A stretch of 64,000 bases of DNA from Chrysogorgia sp. JL179-B06 (GCA_035772405.1 JAYKKM010000048.1:2177501-2241500); one strand, 5' to 3'. Shown: positions 29,101-40,144, counted from the stretch's first letter. The notes: generated by a model from the sequence alone, not told the origin. A program made the numbers and translations.

Positions 29101-32100
29101 TCCGACCGGTGATACATTCCGACCGGTGATACATTCCGACCGGTGATACATTCCGACCGGTGATACATTCCGACCGGTGATACATTCCGACCGGTGATAC
29201 ATTCCGACCGGTGATACATTCTGACCGGTGATACATTCCGACCGGTGATACATTCCGACCGGTGATACATTCCGACCGGTGATACATTCCGACCGGTGAT
29301 ACATTCCGACCGGTGATACATTCGACCGGTGATACATTCCGACCGGTGATACATTCGACCGGTGATACATTCCGACCGGTGATACATGACCGGTGATACA
29401 TTCCGACCGGTGATACATTCCGACCGGTGATACATTCCGACCGGTGATACATTCCGACCGGTGATACATTCCGACCGGTGATACATTCCGACCGGTGATA
29501 CATTCCGACCGGTGATACATTCCGACCGGTGATACATTCCGACCGGTGATACATTCCGACCGGTGATACATTCCGACCGGTGATACATTCCGACCGGTGA
29601 TACATTCTGACCGGTGATACATTCCGACCGGTGATACATTCTGACCGGTGATACATTCTGACCGGTGATACATTCCGACCGGTGATACATTCCGACCGGT
29701 GATACATTCCGACCGGTGATACATTCCGACCGGTGATACATTCCGACCGGTGATACATTTCCGACCGTTGATACATTCCGACCGGTGATACATTCCGACC
29801 GGTGATACATTCCGACCGGTGATACATTCCGACCGGTGATACATTCCGACCGGTGATACATTCCGACCGGTGATACATTCCGACCGGTGATACATTCCGA
29901 CCGGTGATACATTCCGACCGGTGATACATTCTGACCGGTGATACATTCCGACCGGTGATACATTCCGACCGGTGATACATTCCGACCGGTGATACATTCT
30001 GACCGGTGATACATTCTGACCGGTGATACATTCCGACCGGTGATACATTCCGACCGGTGATACATTCCGACCGGTGATACATTCTGACCGGTGATACATT
30101 CCGACCGGTGATACATTCCGACCGGTGATACATTCCGACCGGTGATACATTCCGACCGGTGATACATTCCGACCGGTGATACATTCCGACCGGTGATACA
30201 TTCCGACCGGTGATACATTCCGACCGGTGATACATTCCGACCGGTGATACATTCCGACCGGTGATACATTCCGACCGGTGATACATTCTGACCGGTGATA
30301 CATTCTGACCGGTGATACATTCTGACCGGTGATACATTCTGACCGGTGATACATTCTGACCGGTGATACATTCCGACCGGTGATACATTCCGACCGGTGA
30401 TACATTCCGACCGGTGATACATTCCGACCGGTGATACATTCTGACCGGTGATACATTCCGACCGGTGATACATTCCGACCGGTGATACATTCCGACCGGT
30501 GATACATTCCGACCGGTGATACATTCCGACCGGTGATACATTCCGACCGGTGATACATTCCGACCGGTGATACATTCCGACCGGTGATACATTCCGACCG
30601 GTGATACATTCCGACCGGTGATACATTCTGACCGGTGATACATTCGGACCGGTGATACATTCCGACCGGTGATACATTCCGACCGGTGATACATTCGGAC
30701 CGGTGATACATTCCGACCGGTGATACATTCGACCGGTGATACATCCGACCGGTGATACATTCCGACCGGTGATACATTCCGACCGGTGATACATTCCGAC
30801 CGGTGATACATTCCGACCGGTGATACATTCTGACCGGTGATACATTCCGACCGGTGATACATTCCGACCGGTGATACATTCCGACCGGTGATACATTCCG
30901 ACCGGTGATACATTCCGACCGGTGATACATTCCGACCGGTGATACATTCCGACCGGTGATACATTCCGACCGGTGATACATTCCGACCGGTGATACATTC
31001 CGACCGGTGATACATTCCGACCGGTGATACATTCCGACCGGTGATACATTCTGACCGGTGATACATTCCGACCGGTGATACATTCCGACCGGTGATACAT
31101 TCCGACCGGTGATACATTCCGACCGGTGATACATTCCGACCGGTGATACATTCCGACCGGTGATACATTCCGACCGGTGATACATTCCGACCGGTGATAC
31201 ATTCCGACCGGTGATACATTCCGACCGGTGATACATTCTGACCGGTGATACATTCCGACCGGTGATACATTCCGACCGGTGATACATTCCGACCGGTGAT
31301 ACATTCCGACCGGTGATACATTCTGACCGGTGATACATTCCGACCGGTGATACATTCTGACCGGTGATACATTCTGACCGGTGATACATTCGACCGGTGA
31401 TACATTCCGACCGGTGATACATTCCGACCGGTGATACATTCTGACCGGTGATACATTCTGACCGGTGATACATTCTGACCGGTGATACATTCTGACCGGT
31501 GATACATTCCGACCGGTGATACATTCCGACCGGTGATACATTCCGACCGGTGATACATTCCGACCGGTGATACATTCCGACCGGTGATACATTCCGACCG
31601 GTGATACATTCCGACCGGTGATACATTCCGACCGGTGATACATTCTGACCGGTGATACATTCTGACCGGTGATACATTCTGACCGGTGATACATTCTGAC
31701 CGGTGATACATTCCGACCGGTGATACATTCCGACCGGTGATACATTCCGACCGGTGATACATTCCGACCGGTGATACATTCCGACCGGTGATACATTCCG
31801 ACCGGTGATACATTCCGACCGGTGATACATTCCGACCGGTGATACATTCCGACCGGTGATACATTCCGACCGGTGATACATTCCGACCGGTGATACATTC
31901 CGACCGGTGATACATTCTGACCGGTGATACATTCCGACCGGTGATACATTCTGACCGGTGATACATTCTGACCGGTGATACATTCCGACCGGTGATACAT
32001 TCCGACCGGTGATACATTCCGACCGGTGATACATTCCGACCGGTGATACATTCCGACCGGTGATACATTCCGACCGGTGATACATTCCGACCGGTGATAC

Positions 32101-32614
32101 ATTCTGACCGGTGATACATTCTGACCGGTGATACATTCGACCGGTGATACATTCTGACCGGTGATACATTCCGACCGGTGATACATTCCGACCGGTGATA
32201 CATTCCGACCGGTGATACATTCCGACCGGTGATACATTCCGACCGGTGATACATTCCGACCGGTGATACATTCTGACCGGTGATACATTCCGACCGGTGA
32301 TACATTCCGACAGGTGATACATTCCGACCGGTGATACATTCCGACCGGTGATACATTCTGACCGGTGATACATTCCGACCGGTGATACATTCCGACCGGT
32401 GATACATTCTGACCGGTGATACATTCTGACCGGTGATACATTCCGACCGGTGATACATTCCGACCGGTGAGACATTCCGACCGGTGATACATTCCGACCG
32501 GTGATACATTCCGACCGGTGATACATTCCGACCGGTGATACATTCCGACCGGTGAGACATTCTGACCGGTGATACATTCTGACCGGTGATACATTCGGAC
32601 CGGTGATACATTCT

Positions 32615-32758
32615 GACCGGTGATACATCAAACCGGTGATACATGAGACCGGTGATACATCAGACCGGTGATACATTAGACCGGTGATACATTAGACCGG
32701 TGATACATTAGACCGGTGATACATTAGACCGGTGATACATTAGACTGGTGATACATTG
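32615..32758. repeat. right-edge 16-bp variant of the array
   Basis: From 32615 the period changes from 17 to 16 bp, with units GACCGGTGATACATTA and forms ending CATCA or CATGA, nine units in all. The last is GACTGGTG. The ACATTAGACCGGTG text of these units also joins the left-flank seed to the array at about 9380. Confidence 0.85.
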
Positions 32759-32980
32759 CATCAACCTCATACCCAGGGTCTTATCTCCGCTCCAGGTACG
32801 AGGTTGCCTCTGCATTAGACCGTTTACATATCAAACAAACTGAAATATTTCAAAAACGAAGTAAAATACAGAAAAGTTGTAAAAGGTGTTACTCTATCAT
32901 TTTACGAGTTCTTTCATATTAGACAAACTTAATTTTTGTTGCCAATGTCCTTTAATTAACAAATAAAACATAAAGCTCCG

Positions 32981-33131
32981 TGCATATGTACTCTTATAAA
33001 GACACGTTTGACGTCATTTGAACACGAAAGAAGTTGAGTAGAGGCACGAGGCGATAGCCGAGTGCCTTTACACTTAATTATTTCGTGTTCAAATGACGTC
33101 AAACGTGTCTTTATAAGAGTACATATGCACA
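32981..33131. mobile_element. foldback MITE next to the array
   Basis: GTGCATATGTACTCTTATAA...TTTGACGTCATTTGAACACGA at 32981-33028 returns inverted ending GTACATATGCAC at 33131, around a centre with its own GAGGCAC...GTGCCTT pairing. A second hairpin, aaaacacaaacag/ctgtttgtgtttt, follows at 33186-33219, and a tcttataaagacacg half-arm recurs at 33244. It sits between the array and the last exon of the Cys-rich gene. Confidence 0.65.
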
Positions 33132-33318
33132 GGAGTGGTATGTTTTATTTGTTTTATAAAATAAGAAGGAAAAATACAAGTTAAAAAACACAAACAGATT
33201 TCTGTTTGTGTTTTTTAAATGACGTCATTCATGATCTCTGTCCTCTTATAAAGACACGGAGCCCAGCCAATCAGAGCGTGCGTAGAGGACACCTTATTTT
33301 ATAACAATATTTATCAAT

Positions 33319-33702
33319 CTAAAGTTTCAATGGAAAGCATAAACGTTCAATACAAAGTTTCCCAGATCTAAAAACGGTTTTCTCACACTTGTTTGTAGCA
33401 CGTATGCGGGGTCGTAGTCGAACTCGACGACGACCAAAACCTTTTGTTCCAATTCTTTTCGTTCCAATTTTGGTTCGCCGTAACGTAACGCTATTAGGGT
33501 CATGTTTTTTCACACAGTTGACGATGCAATAGAGACCGTCGCTTGGGCAACGCCAACTTGGAGTCGGGTGGGCGGAGACGCAACGGGAAAAGCTCGGGAA
33601 TTGGCAAAACTTATTACAACAGGTGTGTATTGGTGCGACGAACTGGTAGTTTCCTTGGTATTTCACGATGCTTGCGTGGACACAGTCATACGGCCAAGAG
33701 AC
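33319..33702 (-). CDS. exon 2 of Cys-rich secreted protein gene 3 (no collagen repeats)
   Basis: The acceptor is atatttcatctccag (AG at 33703-33704). The exon is 127 codons plus TAG, phase 0. It begins VSWPYDC and carries a Cys order matching exon 2 of the genes at 49832 and 58526: WP[FY]DC, a CC pair followed by NKFC, then SRC, SWRC, LYC, IVNC, and a C-terminal NKC...KLCIERLC. One Cys of the family's Q-C-Q-C pair is missing. Where the relatives have Gly-Pro-Pro triplets, this gene has a Lys/Arg-rich linker (KIGTKRIGTKGFGRRRVRLR). The joined product with exon 1 at 38958-39131 is 185 residues, secreted. Function unknown. Confidence 0.75.
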   Translation of the reverse strand, partial: VSWPYDCVHASIVKYQGNYQFVAPIHTCCNKFCQFPSFSRCVSAHPTPSWRCPSDGLYCIVNCVKKHDPNSVTLRRTKIGTKRIGTKGFGRRRVRLRPRIRATNKCEKTVFRSGKLCIERLCFPLKL

Positions 33703-33749
33703 CTGGAGATGAAATATTCATAGTTAAGGTGAATAAGTTAGCGTTCATA

Positions 33750-33880
33750 ATTGGGGGGGGGGGGAGCTATGGTAATTTTGAGGGGGGGTCATAAGTTTTC
33801 AACAATACGTTTTAGGGGGAGGTTTCGAAAATCACCCAAAAATAAAACAGAGTTCAGGGGGGGGGGGGGGGTGGTCAAAA
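33750..33880. repeat. poly-G tracts in gene 3 intron
   Basis: Runs of 11 and 14 G (about 33753 and 33858) with shorter G7 and G5 runs between them occur within 130 bp on the plus strand, so C-runs in the transcript. On the plus strand they have the spacing of a possible G-quadruplex. They lie about 50-180 bp upstream of the exon 2 acceptor. Confidence 0.5.
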
Positions 33881-34465
33881 AAGTTTCAGACATTCTCTCG
33901 ACTACAATCATCAAGCCACCTGATGAAAAAATATGGTTGTAGTGCTGGCCATGCATTTTTGACCCCATTATTAAAAATAGTCATACACTTCACTCAAGGT
34001 GAACATGAAGACACATTATTAAAGTTGAAATTGTACATTGTTGTTTTGTTCATTTCTGGCCACCTTGAAAAAATGAGAGATGAATATATACATTATCTTG
34101 CAATGCCTTTAAACATGGAAAGACATTGCAAGATATGTGCACATAAAATTACCTAGTTAATAAAACAACAATAAAATTCAGTACAGTGATTTTTGTATAA
34201 AGTATGGGAGATTATTTGTATTGGAAACCATGCAATTATCATTGATGGTACTTTCTAATTTGTTTTGTAGGGTTTCTGTTTGTGAAAATAAAGTTTAGTG
34301 TAAAATACTCAGATGTGAAATGACTGTACACTCATTTTCCAGGAAGTGGGTCACAAACATTTACCTTTGTATGGACGCAATTTGTAACCCTAGGTAGCAG
34401 AAAGGGAAGTGTAGCAAAGTGAAAAGGTGGTAAACTGCCAAGATTTTTAGTGACGAAATACTGAC

Positions 34466-34505
34466 GTTCGAGCGGAGCCCTTCGTCAGAGTAAGACGAGA
34501 TGAAA
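34466..34505 (-). ncRNA. decayed small hammerhead-like motif
   Basis: On the minus strand the text is TTACT-CTGACGA-A-GGGCTCCGCTC-GAACGTC-AGTA. The layout matches the intact motif at 37387-37413, but one A of the GAAA box is lost, so catalysis would be abolished. Its position just 3' of a Penelope-like ORF relic is the expected one. Confidence 0.45.
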
Positions 34506-34554
34506 TAAAATAAATAGGGCTTAAAATAAATATAAAGGGAAGTGGTTGGCCGTT

Positions 34555-34881
34555 TCTATCCGGTCAAAGGCGATACCCCCATGTGTTCTGAGATACAGTA
34601 TATGTAAAATGGCGCCGTGTTTGGCCCAGATAATTGACACGTGTATTTATAGACAACACGCGATCTTATCAACATAGGGGGGAAAGAAACTAGACAACCT
34701 TCGTCGTGATTGTAAAATATAAAACGCAAAAAGAGGTTTGTGAGAAGGCTTGCGAACACAATTTAGAAATCTGTGTCCGCATCTGTAAAGCTAAAACATG
34801 AGATCCGGTGAAAGGCAAATGATTAAAATAGACCACATTTTTCTGAGGAGAATTAAGGTCGTTAGCAGGGCGGCATAACAA
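34555..34881 (-). pseudogene. Penelope-like element relic: RT tail and GIY-YIG endonuclease start
   Basis: Two overlapping minus frames make one broken reading. The first contains VVYFNHLPFTG and QMRTQISKLCSQAF. The second continues RSRVVYKYTCQLSG...YIYCISEHMGVSPLTG. The VVYKYTC...SEH-x-G-SPLTG pattern is that of the GIY-YIG region in Penelope-like retroelements. A frameshift near 34720 and the loss of the C-x2-C pair mark it as dead. A hammerhead-like relic follows 65 bp downstream on the same strand. Confidence 0.6.
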
Positions 34882-35653
34882 ACTATGATCTTTATACTGC
34901 GATTGTCAACTCGTTAACACTGACAGTCTTGGGTTAGTTCGACTTCCTGTCTAAATTGTCTCCGCGGAGATAATGGGAGGAAATATATAGTTGTAAATAT
35001 AGATGCATTTCAGTTCCTCCTTCAGAAATTCCGTTGCAAGCTAATGCACGCTAGCTATCCAATGACCAATATGTACACGTATGTAACATCTGCTCTCTAT
35101 CATCTGAGCCCCATGTAACTCAATGGCTAGAGTGTCTCATCATAATGTTATAGGTTGTACCTTATACACGTGTCAGACAGGTTTGCTGAATGATCTTCGT
35201 TCCGTGAGGAGCAACGATGTTGACAAACCTGTAGCCCGCCATTTCTACAGCTCTATAACCATTTGGTTTCAGACATGAAAGTCTGTGCCATCCTTCCCAT
35301 CTGAGATGGTAACAATAACCGAAAACGGCAAGAGAAGCGTCTTATTTTTAAACTTGGCACCATACATCCTCTTGGTACGCTTAACGAACGTTTTTCTTTT
35401 ATTTAATTTCCTACAAGTTTTTTGTTATTTTAGTTCGCGAGGAACTTTCTTATTAGCTCATGTATTTTTATTTATTTTCAAGTTTTTGTTTCTTACCGCT
35501 TTACTTTCGCGTATTCCCCTTGCATATCGGACCTTTCATTGCACCCTTGGCCTTGCCTAGCTCTCCTTCCCCCTGTGCATTTGATTGTCTACTTTCTACT
35601 TGTGACACCCTTTTGGCATCAGCCCTATTTATTTTATTTCATCTCGTCTTACT

Positions 35654-35680
35654 CTGATGAAGAGCTCCGCTGGAAACGTC
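35654..35680 (+). ncRNA. small hammerhead-like motif, stem II damaged
   Basis: CTGATGA is followed by AGAGCTCCGCTG and GAAACGTC, with flanking TTACT and AGTAT able to pair as stem I. Stem II keeps three pairs and has a G-G mismatch. The flanking text atctcgtcttact and tttcgttactaaaaatcttggcagtttaccacc is the same repeat as at 34415-34505 and 40795-40915. Confidence 0.4.
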
Positions 35681-35794
35681 AGTATTTCGTTACTAAAAAT
35701 CTTGGCAGTTTACCACCTTTTCACTTTGCTATATGAAACATTTGTTCTTAAAAGTAAAACAAAAGGATCCGTATGAGGGCAACTCCCGGATGCG

Positions 35795-36392
35795 CATATG
35801 TATAAGGAAGTGGCCGACGAGCAAATAGAAGGCATTGACGAGCAAATAGAAGGCATTGACGAGCAAATACATGGCACTCGTACCAGCCCACTGGATGTGT
35901 GATTGTTAACACGTTACGATATGTTCGATTATCCGCTCTTTTTAAGAAAACTACATTCGCTAGCCTGATAAGCTGTACGCATATTGTAAACAGATAATTT
36001 ATCTTTATTTTAATATATATTGTAGCTTTGGGAGTTGATTATTTCTCAAGAAAACGTTCGTCGAAGACAGCCGAAAGTTCGTGTTTTTGTTTACAAGATG
36101 GTATCCGTATTGCGAAAATTATATTTTGGGCATGTTCGAGTTAGCTACCGGGATAAATCTGTACGTATGTTGTAAATAGATCATTTAACTTTCCTTTGAT
36201 ATATTCTATAGCTTTGGGGGTGGTTTATTTCTCAAGAAAACGTTTGCCAAAGGGTTGGGACCTTTGTTGTTTTGGGGTCGGTTACAATCCAATTAACTAG
36301 GAGGCTGGTACGAGGTTTCAACGTGTCAGCTATTTGCTCGTTAATTCACTCTATTTGCTCGTCAATGCCTTCTATTTGCGCTTCCTTATAAG
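35795..36392. mobile_element. TIR element with internal direct repeat
   Basis: The left end (tataaggaagtggccgacgagcaaatagaaggcattgacgag, split here only for description) returns inverted at 36338-36392 ending gcgcttccttata. A 22-bp block, cattgacgagcaaatagaagg, is itself tandemly repeated at the left end. Inside, about 140 bp (35935-36065) is repeated directly at 36110-36250 (shared tagctttggg, tatttctcaagaaaacgtt). No ORF is seen. Confidence 0.55.
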
Positions 36393-37036
36393 GAATACGT
36401 ACTAGATACCCCTATCCGGATGCGTAACCTCGGCAGAAAAATAAGTAAATAACATACAAACGTTCTTTGCGGTTTAGTGTTTAGTTTTCAAGTAGTGGTT
36501 TCTAAAGGCATTCCCCAACCGGAGATGGAAGAAGGCCAAGTTAAGACAGAGCACGAAAATAAGATTATCTCCTTACACCATTGACATATACTCGTGACCT
36601 TTATTGCACCATGTGTTATTATCTGCGTAAGCGCAATATTCTAGATTCGAAATTGAATATGTCATGCTATGATGAAATCTGATTGACGTATGATGAAATT
36701 TGCATTTTTGTGTCTGATGACGTAGTCAGCAAACACTTAGTGGTATCGAAATGTTGTTACCTTTGGTTGACAGCGAAAGTTCGCCAAGATCGTTTGCTAC
36801 TTCGCCGAGTAGGCTTCTTTATCGCACATATTTGTCATATTATATCCTAAACAAACGCGTCTCAGTAAAAGAAATACGATTTCAGACATTGCTAGCCTAC
36901 AACCTATATGATTTGAATAAACTATCTTCTAGTTCAGCACCCGTTCTTATAGCCTCGGAGTGTGCAATGTCTTTGCGTGTCCCTGCTTGACGTCATTTCC
37001 TGTGAATATTCAACTTTCTTTATATTCACATTCGAC
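36393..37036. other. gene 3 intron, nothing recognised
   Basis: This is ordinary AT-rich sequence with no convincing exon, domain or repeat boundary. Confidence 0.4.
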
Positions 37037-37039
37037 TTC

Positions 37040-37305
<266 letters not shown>

Positions 37306-37386
37306 AGAGTGCTGCGTAGACAGTGTTTTGAATAAATAGCAAAGTGAAAAGGTGGTAAACTGCCAAGAATTTAGTGACGAAATACT

Positions 37387-37413
37387 GACGTTTCGAGCGG
37401 AGCCCTTCATCAG
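37387..37413 (-). ncRNA. small hammerhead ribozyme-like motif, intact boxes
   Basis: The minus strand reads CTGATGA, one extra A, a 4-bp stem II (GGGC/GCTC, loop TCC), then GAAACGTC. ACGT after GA is self-complementary, which would allow stem III between two molecules. The flanking TACT and AGTA pair as stem I, with C17 at the cleavage position. The extra A between box 1 and stem II departs from the consensus. Confidence 0.5.
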
Positions 37414-37460
37414 AGTAGTTAGTCATCAGAGTAGTTACTCAGTTCATCAGAGTAGTTACT

Positions 37461-37487
37461 CTGATGAAGGGCTCCGCTCGAAACGTC
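37461..37487 (+). ncRNA. small hammerhead ribozyme-like motif, inverted partner
   Basis: The sequence is the same as the motif at 37387-37413 but on the plus strand, with stem I TTACT/AGTAT. The two copies face each other 47 bp apart, so a transcript through both could form a long hairpin instead of two ribozymes. A MITE begins three bases after AGTAT's first bases, cutting off the usual tttcgtcactaaa tail. Confidence 0.5.
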
Positions 37488-37489
37488 AG

Positions 37490-37676
37490 TATAGACCTCT
37501 TTCATAATGGCGATTAATTTAAATATTCCTTTATGTGCATCTTAATTAGCCTTTATGGCCTCGTTTGCGTGTCAGTAATTCAAAAGAATCTTTGCTTCCT
37601 AACGAGGTTGTAAAGGCTAATTAAAATGCACTAAAAGAATATTTAAAATGGCAGCCATTATGAAAGAGGTCTATAT
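37490..37676. mobile_element. TA-target MITE inserted in the hammerhead-bearing repeat
   Basis: The ends TATAGACCTCTTTCATAATG and CATTATGAAAGAGGTCTATA are exact inverted repeats. The interior also has mirrored text (attaattt/aaattaat, gaatattt). TA at both ends fits the Tc1/mariner class. No ORF is present. Confidence 0.75.
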
Positions 37677-37884
37677 ATTAAAGAAGCTTTATATATAAAA
37701 AGTCCGAAACCCGAACTCAATATTCAACTCCAACACGTCAACACAATATTCAGCTTATAGTTTCATTTCACTCTTTCTCTAGTAAACACGACATCAACAT
37801 TACCACCAAACTTTTACGAACTTTACAACAACAATTCCCCATCACTGAAATACCGGATCCCGGCAAATCAAAAAACTGACGTCA

Positions 37885-38011
37885 TGCATATACAATATAC
37901 CATGTGTAAACAAATTAAACAATGTTCGTGGACTTACATTGGAGAAACAGGACGATCGTTTGAAACCAGAAAGAAAGAGCGCATCAAAAACGTCAAAAAC
38001 TACACACAAGC

Positions 38012-38110
<99 letters not shown>

Positions 38111-38330
38111 GTATATACATATACATATAAGTTAATCCTTTGAATGTAAAACATAATCATTTATATATGTACAGCTGTTAATAATTTTGTCCGTTGACCG
38201 TTAGCACCGTTGTAATTTGAATTTGAATTTTATAACCCGTTATTCACTGTCTATATATATATAAAGACACGTATATCTACTTGTAAATTAGTTAACCGTT
38301 TATCTGTACTGAAGATGACATAAGTTTTGC
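37885..38330 (+). pseudogene. Penelope-like element relic: GIY-YIG fragment and 3' tail
   Basis: The frame from about 37884 reads CKQIKQCSWTYIGETGRSFE then TRKKERIKNVKNY, the C-x-WTYIGETGR core of the Penelope-like GIY-YIG endonuclease. It runs into a TA microsatellite. The following 38115-38330 segment (ttgtccgttgaccgttagcacc, ttcaaattcaaa in reverse, aaagacacgtatatctacttg, CTGAAGATGACAT) recurs inverted in the introns of genes 1 and 2. It is therefore probably the element's 3' tail. Confidence 0.6.
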
Positions 38331-38570
38331 CGAATATATATATAAATGGTACGACCAACACCTTATAAAGAAGTAAAAAGTCGTTTGAAATTGAATCGGA
38401 CAACTCGGGGAAGCTCTAGAACCATAGTTAATATTATATTAACTATGGTAGCCCGCGAGACGCAACCTCTGATCCTGCTCTGACCATTGCGCTACAAACT
38501 ACAAAGTCAATGACTCGGACGGAGAGCGAAGGTTACGATAATGTATACTTGGTTTTAGGCACTTAGTCGT

Positions 38571-38730
38571 GTGGCTACGCAGTCATCTGGCTACGCAGTC
38601 ATCTGGCTACGCAGTCACGTTTAGCAGCGCGGTAACAACATATGATTGTTTAACGGCGTGATTTTTTAAAGAACGAGGTAACAACATGATTGTTTAACGG
38701 CGTGATTTTTTAAAGAACGAGGCAACAACA
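38571..38730. repeat. short tandem repeats
   Basis: The 16-bp unit CTACGCAGTCATCTGG is present about three times (38571-38618). It is followed by a 50-bp unit (ggtaacaacat...gattgtttaacggcgtga...aaagaacga) repeated twice at 38631-38730 with a third degraded copy. Both are in the gene 3 intron. Confidence 0.7.
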
Positions 38731-38957
38731 TGAGATATGTTTAGCGGTATGGTTTCGTTGAGAACGAGGAAACGGGATATGTTTTTCGTTAGCCGTTCGA
38801 CTGCGTAGCCGGCTACACAGTGTTAAGGTATGTGGCGGGGTATTCTGCAGTTGTACCTGGTTAAATGTGTATATACTTGGTTCTTTTGTGCGACGCGGCA
38901 ACCGCTACATGTATCGTAAATATATAAGGGAACAAAAAGTAGACACCAGATACTTAC

Positions 38958-39131
38958 TCCACGACGGACACGACGTTCTTTCACTCCTTTATGTTGCAGA
39001 AGCGACTTGATTTGTTTACTCTCTGGACAGTATGGTAACTTTCTTGTCCTGAACAAGAAGGAATCTGTGTTTAAAACAAACGCAGATATTGCGATTATCA
39101 TAAACGAAACGAGCGCTCCAACGTAACTCAT
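38958..39131 (-). CDS. exon 1 of Cys-rich secreted protein gene 3 (signal peptide)
   Basis: The ATG at 39131 opens a 58-codon exon ending at the donor GGA|gtaagt in phase 0, matching the phase-0 acceptor at 33702. Residues 1-20 form a hydrophobic signal peptide (MSYVGALVSFMIIAISAFVL). A single Cys follows in LPYCPESKQIKSLL, aligning with PDCPIDDKIAAFL of genes 1 and 2. The TATA box TATAAA lies at 39176-39171, about 40 bp upstream. The intron is 5,255 bp and is filled with transposon relics, so gene finders are likely to miss the link. An alternative is that exon 1 belongs to an unseen exon elsewhere. Confidence 0.7.
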
Positions 39132-39170
39132 CTTCAACAGACAATATCTGAAATCCAACAGCTGTGGATG

Positions 39171-39176
39171 TTTATA
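39171..39176 (-). promoter_or_regulatory. TATA box of gene 3
   Basis: TATAAA on the minus strand lies about 40 bp upstream of the ATG at 39131, implying a very short 5' leader. The paralogues at 48441 and 63651 also have TATA boxes, though further from their ATGs. Confidence 0.5.
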
Positions 39177-39590
39177 CTCGAACGTTCGTGGTCTTTCAAC
39201 CAGGAGGAAGTTCAGTCTTCTCTTACAAATGGGTAATTGTGGTAATTATGATCAACGAACCAATTACGACTGATGAAAAATGTAATTATATATATATAGC
39301 ATATATTATCTAGTAAATATAGGTAATATGTCAAACGATATTAGGTGTGATTTCTCGCGCTCGCTCGACGGGCACCTTGCTTGTTTGTTTGTTTAATAAA
39401 ATATTTTTACAGGGTAATCTCATTTAGTTGTATTAACCTATATAATATATATATATATATAGGTAATATTTGGCATTTCACTCGATCAAACTACATGTTG
39501 AAAGGATTTATGGTGAAGGAAAATTTCGAGTGTTGGAATACATACATTTTAAGACCAAACCGGGACCAGTTGCGAAAAATGCAACTTTAA

Positions 39591-39664
39591 GGCCTTCCGG
39601 TAGGAATTGAACCCGCGACTCTGCGATTGCTAGTGCAGTGCTCTGACCACTGAGCTACGGAAGC
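39591..39664 (-). tRNA. tRNA-Ala(AGC)-like sequence, SINE head copy 1 (not a functional gene)
   Basis: The A box TAGCTCAGTGG and B box GGTTCAATTCC are both present. The D-arm GCTC/GAGC is perfect and the acceptor stem pairs 6 of 7. The anticodon loop has one extra base, so it is a pseudo-tRNA. Confidence 0.5.
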
Positions 39665-39867
39665 CGTTGCCGAGAGCCTAGTCACGAGTTCTGTATATAT
39701 GGTGGGTAATGCCGGGATAAGATTCTGGGTATATTATAGGTAATATTTGGCATTTCACTCGATCAAACTACATGTTGAAAGGATTTATGGTGAAGGAAAA
39801 TTTCGAGTGTTGGAATACATACATTTTAAGACCAAACCGGGACCAGTTGCGAAAAATGCAACTTAGC

Positions 39868-39942
39868 GGCCTTCCGGTAGGAATTGAACCCGCGACTCTG
39901 CGATTGCTAGTGCAGTGCTCTGACCACTGAGCTACGGAAGCC
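39868..39942 (-). tRNA. tRNA-Ala-like sequence, SINE head copy 2
   Basis: It has the same structure and the same extra loop base as copy 1. Confidence 0.5.
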
Positions 39943-40144
39943 GTTGCCGAGAGCCTAGTCACGAGTTCTGTATATATGGTGGGTAATGCCGGGATAAGAT
40001 TCTGGGTATATTATAGGTAATATTTGGCATTTCACTCGATCAAACTACATGTTGAAAGGATTTGTGGTGAAGGAAAATTTCGAGTGTCGGAATACATACA
40101 TTTTAAGACCAAACCGGGACCAGTTGCGAAAAATGCAACTTCAA

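Larger units (their letters stand above)
9389..32758. repeat. giant 17-bp minisatellite, about 23.4 kb
   Basis: The unit is GACCGGTGATACATTCC (17 bp), repeated head to tail about 1,370 times (length divided by 17). Most variation is in the last bases: TTCCG, TTCTG, TTCGG, CTCTG, CTCCG. Rarer forms are GGTGGTAC, GGTGAGAC and CTACCGG. Each unit carries the palindrome ACCGGT, and the commonest form has two CpGs. The left part (9.4-17 kb) is organised in larger duplicated blocks. The right part (20.2-32.6 kb) is more homogeneous. The plus strand has TGA in every unit. The minus strand has none, so all three minus frames read a 17-residue cycle. No protein-coding role is supported. Confidence 0.95.

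Noticed and set aside
9383..32676. Very long minus-strand ORFs (up to 4,394 codons) of a 17-residue repeat
   Set aside because: They follow from a stop-free 17-bp unit read in any frame. There is no signal peptide, no non-repeat domain and no conserved start, and three frames are equally open.
9389..32758. CRISPR array
   Set aside because: Units are contiguous with no unique spacers of regular size. The genome is eukaryotic and no cas genes are present.
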